Part shown: one piece after another, positions 60,415 through 64,000 of the stretch
Layout of the letters: each line of letters opens with the position of its first letter
How positions within the stretch are numbered: position 1 is the stretch's first letter
Source: Roseiarcus sp036488815
GTDB lineage: Bacteria > Pseudomonadota > Alphaproteobacteria > Rhizobiales > Beijerinckiaceae
Direction of reading: 5' to 3'
DNA: 64,000 bases
NCBI GenBank assembly: GCA_036488815.1
Contig: DASXGX010000147.1
Location: 1 to 64,000, forward strand
Translations under genes and position numbers: made by a program
The notes under the pieces: model-generated
What the model was told of the DNA's origin: nothing
Database searches by the model: none
What the model saw: the letters and a program-made list of their open reading frames with translations, nothing else

Positions 60415-61713
60415 ATGCAAAATTACCAGATTCCCGGCCCGAAGGGCAGGGCGATCCTCGAGACTCAGGAACAATTTCTCTCCCCTTCAATCAGCACCCC
60501 AATGCCGCTGGTCTGGGAAAGCGCGAAAGACTGCATTGTCACCGATGTGGACGGCAACCGGTACATCGACTTCACCTCCGGCGTGCTCGTCACCAATACC
60601 GGCCACTGCCATCCGCGCGTCGTAAAGGCCGTACAGGAGCAGGCGGCGGTGCTCCTGAATTGCTACGATTCCGCGCATCCGCTGCGGTCGCAGTTCGTCG
60701 AAAAGCTCGCCTCGCTGATGCCGGAGGACCTCAAGCGCGTCCTGGTCCTCAGCAGCGGCTCCGAGGCGATTGACGCGGCGCTCAAGATCGCGCGCGTCTC
60801 GAGCGGAAAGCAGGAAATCATCGCGTTCGACAACGCTTTCCACGGGCGCACTTTCGGCGGCATGTCGGTCGGCGGCATGGCTGGCTCCAAAGCGGGCTTC
60901 GGGCCGCTCGTGCCGGGTATCCTCCGCGCGCCGTTCCCGGATTATTACCGCATGGAAGGGTCCCAAGACGAAATCGACGCGCGTTGCCTCGCGGCGCTTG
61001 AAATGACGCTGCAAACCCAGTCGGCCGGCGGCGTCGCGGCCGTCATCACAGAAGCCTATCAAGGCGGCGCTGGCTCGATCGTCGCCTCGAAGCGCTTCAT
61101 GCAAGGGCTCCGCGACTTTTGTAATCGTCGCGGCATCTTGCTGATCTTCGACGAGGTCCAGGCAAGCTTTGGACGGACCGGCAGAATGTTCGCATTCGAG
61201 TATTACGAGATCGTGCCGGATGTTGTCGTCCTCGGAAAGGGCATCGCCAGTGGCTTGCCGACCGCGGCGGTCGTCGCGCGCCGCTCGGTGATGGACGGAT
61301 TGAAGCGTGGTTCGCTCAGCAGCACTTACGGCGCCAATCCGCTGTCCTGCGCAGCCGGCATTGCCTCCATCGAGATCATTCAGGAAGACAATCTCGCCCA
61401 TCGCGCCGAAGTCGTCGGCAAGCACATGGTCGAGCGCCTGAATCAGATGAGCGAACGTCATCGTTCCATCGGCGACGTCCGCGGCATGGGCCTCGCGCTC
61501 GCCGTCGAGTTCGTCAAGGACAAGCAGACAAAGGCGCCCGATGCGGAATTCGCGCAGCAGTTCGTTCGGGAATTGCTGCAGGCTGGCCTGTCCGCCATGG
61601 CGCCGATCGGTCGCTTCGGCAACGTCCTTCGCATCGCGCCGCCTTTGACGATCTCCGACGAACTCGCCGACGAAGGCCTCGACATCATGGAACGCGTTCT
61701 TCAGCGGCACTAG
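60415..61713 (+). CDS. Class III aminotransferase (4-aminobutyrate-type)
   Basis: A PLP-dependent aminotransferase of about 432 residues. Visible parts: GNRYIDFTSGVLVTNTGHCHP, VLSSGSEAIDAALKIAR, FDNAFHGRTFGGMS, ILLIFDEVQASFGRTGRMFA (PLP-contacting Asp) and VVLGKGIASGLPTAAVVARR with the Schiff-base Lys. I use ATG 60415; a TTG at 60370 overlaps the stop of the HyuB gene and is in frame. It would move an omega-amino group to 2-oxoglutarate or pyruvate. A second, different class III aminotransferase lies at 62990. Confidence 0.85.
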   Translation: MQNYQIPGPKGRAILETQEQFLSPSISTPMPLVWESAKDCIVTDVDGNRYIDFTSGVLVTNTGHCHPRVVKAVQEQAAVLLNCYDSAHPLRSQFVEKLASLMPEDLKRVLVLSSGSEAIDAALKIARVSSGKQEIIAFDNAFHGRTFGGMSVGGMAGSKAGFGPLVPGILRAPFPDYYRMEGSQDEIDARCLAALEMTLQTQSAGGVAAVITEAYQGGAGSIVASKRFMQGLRDFCNRRGILLIFDEVQASFGRTGRMFAFEYYEIVPDVVVLGKGIASGLPTAAVVARRSVMDGLKRGSLSSTYGANPLSCAAGIASIEIIQEDNLAHRAEVVGKHMVERLNQMSERHRSIGDVRGMGLALAVEFVKDKQTKAPDAEFAQQFVRELLQAGLSAMAPIGRFGNVLRIAPPLTISDELADEGLDIMERVLQRH

Positions 61714-61729
61714 ATCGCTGAGGCATCTG

Positions 61730-61765
61730 GACCGTGCGGCGAATCTATCAGCTCGCCTCACGGTC
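61730..61765 (+). promoter_or_regulatory. Intercistronic stem-loop before the ABC ATPase gene
   Basis: GACCGTGCGGCGA (61730-61742) pairs with TCGCCTCACGGTC (61753-61765) around a 10-nt loop; 12 of 13 pairs match. It lies 17 bp after the aminotransferase stop and 33 bp before the ATPase ATG. With no T-tract it is more likely an RNA-stability or processing element than a full terminator, but partial termination is possible. Confidence 0.5.
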
Positions 61766-61798
61766 GACGGCGGTGACGCAAGCGCTGGAGGAGCAGAT

Positions 61799-62866
61799 AT
61801 GAGTTCTCTACAAATCGATGGTGTGAAGAAGTCCTTCGGCAACGTCACCGTCCTTCACAAGGTCTCGCTCGACATTGCCGACGGCGAATTCGTTGTCCTT
61901 GTCGGTCCGTCGGGCTGCGGGAAGTCAACGCTGTTGCGAATGATAGCCGGGCTGGAGGACTTGAGCGAAGGTCAGATACGAATCGCCGACCGGGTGATCA
62001 ACGACCTTCCGCCGAAAAGCCGGAACATCGCGATGGTGTTCCAAAACTATGCGCTCTATCCGCATAAGACGGTCAGGGAAAACATGGAGTTTTCCCTGAA
62101 AATCAAGAAGACGCCAGCCAACGAAATCAAGGTTCGGGTCGCTCGCGCCGCCGAGATTCTGGGACTGGACGAGTTGCTGGAGCGAACGCCGAAGCAACTG
62201 TCGGGAGGGCAACGTCAGCGCGTTGCGATGGGCCGGGCCATCGTCCGAGACCCCGCCGTCTTCCTGTTTGACGAACCCTTGTCGAACCTCGACGCGCAGT
62301 TGCGGGTGGCGATGCGCACGGAAATCAAGGAGCTGCATCAGCGGCTTCGAACGACGACCGTTTACGTGACGCATGATCAGATCGAGGCCATGACGATGGC
62401 GGATCGAATCGTGGTCATGCGGCAAGGCGTGATCGAACAGGTCGGCTCGCCGCTCGAGCTCTATGATTGCCCTCAGAACCTCTTTGTCGCGTCCTTTATC
62501 GGCTCGCCCGGGATGAACTTCATCAAGGGCAAAGTCGACGAGGATGACGCGTCCGTCTTCATCGCAAAGGACGGCACTCGACTGCCTCTTTCTCCTTCCC
62601 CGAGAAGCGCCAGCGGGTCACCAGCAGTTTATAGCGTTCGGCCGGAGCACCTCGCCTTTGATCCGAACGGAGACCTGTCGCTCGAGGTCACAGTGGTGGA
62701 GCCCACGGGCTCCGAGACGCAGATCTTTGGAAGGCTTGCCGGGCAGAACGTCATCTGCGCAACCCGGGAGCGATTGACCGTCAAGGCTGGATCGATCCTG
62801 CCGATCGCCATCTTGCCCAAGAATGCTCATCTTTTCGATGAGGGGACCGGTCAGCGACTGAACTAG
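61799..62866 (+). CDS. ABC importer ATP-binding protein (UgpC/MsmK type)
   Basis: A 355-residue ATPase. Walker A LVGPSGCGKSTLL, Q-loop MVFQNYALYPHKTV, signature QLSGGQRQRVAMGRAI, Walker B VFLFDEPLSNLD, H-loop YVTHDQIEAMT, and the C-terminal regulatory OB domain (YSVRPEHLAF, EPTGSETQIFGRLAG). The ATG has GGAGGAG upstream. It closes the transporter set of the operon that began at 53257. It is clearly a paralogue of the ATPase at 44513, so the two importers could in principle share ATPases. Confidence 0.9.
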   Translation: MSSLQIDGVKKSFGNVTVLHKVSLDIADGEFVVLVGPSGCGKSTLLRMIAGLEDLSEGQIRIADRVINDLPPKSRNIAMVFQNYALYPHKTVRENMEFSLKIKKTPANEIKVRVARAAEILGLDELLERTPKQLSGGQRQRVAMGRAIVRDPAVFLFDEPLSNLDAQLRVAMRTEIKELHQRLRTTTVYVTHDQIEAMTMADRIVVMRQGVIEQVGSPLELYDCPQNLFVASFIGSPGMNFIKGKVDEDDASVFIAKDGTRLPLSPSPRSASGSPAVYSVRPEHLAFDPNGDLSLEVTVVEPTGSETQIFGRLAGQNVICATRERLTVKAGSILPIAILPKNAHLFDEGTGQRLN

Positions 62867-62989
62867 AGTCCGAATTTTTATTGCGAGACGCCACCAAAGC
62901 TACGCGCGAGAAGAATTTCCCTGGAAGCGCGGTCCAGCGCGTCTGCGCACCCAAGCAGATTTTCGTTCGATCCATTGAAGGTATGCGCT

Positions 62990-64000
62990 ATGAGTACACT
63001 CCGTGACGATCGCAAAGCCGCCGAGCGCGATACGCTCTACCATATTCACTCCCAAACCAGCCCTATACTTCTTGAGGCGCAAGGACCCACTGTGTTCACC
63101 CACGGAGAGGGGGCCCACGTTTTCGAGGAGGGTGGCAGAAGGCTCATCGACGCGATGGCCGGTTTGTGGTGCGCTTCGCTTGGTTTCGCGAACCAAAGGC
63201 TGGGAGACGCGGCGGCGAACCAGTATCGCAAGATGGGCTTCTACCACACGTTCAATCAAAAGACGCCGGCGATAAGCATCGATCTGGCGGAGCAGCTCGT
63301 CAGGATGTCGCCGTTCGAAGGCGGCCGGGCTTATTTTGCGACGTCCGGCTCCGAGGCGATCGAGACAATGGTGAAGCTCGCCTGGCTTTATCATGCTCAA
63401 AAAGGGAACCCCGCCCGAAGAAAGATCATTTCGCGCCAGCGGGCGTTCCATGGTTCGACAATCGTCGGAGCGTCGTTGACGGGATTGCCGCGGCTCCACC
63501 GAGAGTTCGGGCTGCCTCTCCCAGGCTTCCTTCACACCTCCTGCCCCGACTTCTATCGTGACGGCCGCCAAGGCGAGACGGAGGAACAGTTTGTCGCCAG
63601 GCTCGTTTCGGATCTGGAGACGATGATCGAGCGGGAAGGGCCGGAGACGATCGCCGCTTTCATCGCCGAGCCGATCAACGCCGGCGGCGGAGTCGTCGTG
63701 CCGCCGACCGGCTATTTCCCTGCAATCCAGGCCGTGCTGCAGAAGTATGGAATTCTCTGCCTCGACGACGAGATTGTCTGTGGTTTCGGCCGGACCGGCA
63801 ACATGTTCGGTCTGGAAACTGTTGGAATGAAACCGGACATGATGGCTTTGGCGAAAGGCGTCACGTCGTCCTATTTTCCTCTGTCGGCTGTGATCGTCTC
63901 GCGCGAAATCTATGAAAGCCTGCGTGAATTCAATCGCGACGGTAGCGTCTTTGGCCACGGATTCACCAATTCCGGACACCCAGTCGGCGCCGCCGTCGCG
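62990..64000 (+). CDS. Class III aminotransferase, cut by the window end
   Basis: The first 337 residues of a PLP-dependent aminotransferase; the frame is open to the last base. It shows LIDAMAGLWCASLGF, YFATSGSEAIETMVKLAW, RQRAFHGSTIVGASLTGLP, FIAEPINAGGGVVVPPTGYF, LCLDDEIVCGFGRTGNMFG (PLP Asp) and ALAKGVTSSYFPLSAVIV with the Schiff-base Lys. ATG 62990 follows GAAGG by 8 nt. The form resembles omega-amino acid:pyruvate or putrescine-type aminotransferases and differs clearly from the one at 60415, so the pathway may have two transamination steps. Confidence 0.85.
   Translation, partial: MSTLRDDRKAAERDTLYHIHSQTSPILLEAQGPTVFTHGEGAHVFEEGGRRLIDAMAGLWCASLGFANQRLGDAAANQYRKMGFYHTFNQKTPAISIDLAEQLVRMSPFEGGRAYFATSGSEAIETMVKLAWLYHAQKGNPARRKIISRQRAFHGSTIVGASLTGLPRLHREFGLPLPGFLHTSCPDFYRDGRQGETEEQFVARLVSDLETMIEREGPETIAAFIAEPINAGGGVVVPPTGYFPAIQAVLQKYGILCLDDEIVCGFGRTGNMFGLETVGMKPDMMALAKGVTSSYFPLSAVIVSREIYESLREFNRDGSVFGHGFTNSGHPVGAAVA

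Overview
This is a GC-rich bacterial window, most probably from an alphaproteobacterium of the Hyphomicrobiales. That placement is an inference from base composition, gene content and the tRNA-Ala(GGC) sequence; there is no rRNA gene or taxonomic marker to prove it. There are no rRNA genes, no complete tRNA and no CRISPR array.

Layout. (1) 1-3.8 kb is the end of an integrative island: the start of an IS630-type transposase, a PIN-domain protein, an unknown small protein, a P4-type tyrosine integrase and a 51-nt 3' remnant of tRNA-Ala(GGC) that marks the attachment site, followed by the tail of a broken serine recombinase. (2) 3.8-6.1 kb is a divergent MFS transporter / LysR pair. (3) 6.3-10.5 kb, on the minus strand, holds a 5'-truncated acyl-CoA ligase, a TetR regulator, an intact acyl-CoA ligase and a SnoaL-like protein. 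(4) 10.6-35.3 kb is a large CoA-ester catabolic cluster: a SnoaL-crotonase fusion, an acyl-CoA dehydrogenase with an AMACR-type racemase, an eleven-gene operon (14.6-27.2 kb: crotonases, SDR, esterase, HMG-CoA-synthase-like/DUF35 fusion, SCPx-type thiolase, 3-hydroxyacyl-CoA dehydrogenase, FAD oxidoreductase, second acyl-CoA dehydrogenase, Mct-like CoA transferase), then a metallo-hydrolase, two TetR regulators, a ferredoxin reductase, a two-subunit Rieske oxygenase and another acyl-CoA ligase. Five matching palindromes (near 11.92, 14.46, 28.69, 30.70 and 33.60 kb) sit in front of the transcription units of this section and suggest one regulon. (5) 35.3-36.1 kb is a decayed methylmalonyl-CoA mutase fragment. 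(6) 36.7-44.3 kb encodes a three-subunit molybdenum hydroxylase, a cupin, an alpha/beta hydrolase, a LysR regulator and an aspartate-dehydrogenase-like enzyme. A ~97-bp repeat lies at 36.3 kb and again at 45.7 kb. (7) 44.5-52.0 kb is an ABC sugar-type importer with two TIM-barrel isomerases and a Gfo/Idh/MocA oxidoreductase. (8) 52.2-64 kb is a second ABC importer operon, under a divergent FadR/GntR regulator, carrying hydantoinase/oxoprolinase A and B and two class III aminotransferases, the last running off the window.

How it fits together. Section 4 reads as activation of a carboxylic acid to a CoA thioester, Rieske-type oxygenation of a ring or related carbon, and beta-oxidation with steps suited to branched or cyclic intermediates. 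The substrate cannot be read from the sequence. Sections 6-8 look like independent uptake and catabolic modules. The pseudogenes, the duplicated repeat and the att site show that the region was assembled by repeated recombination.
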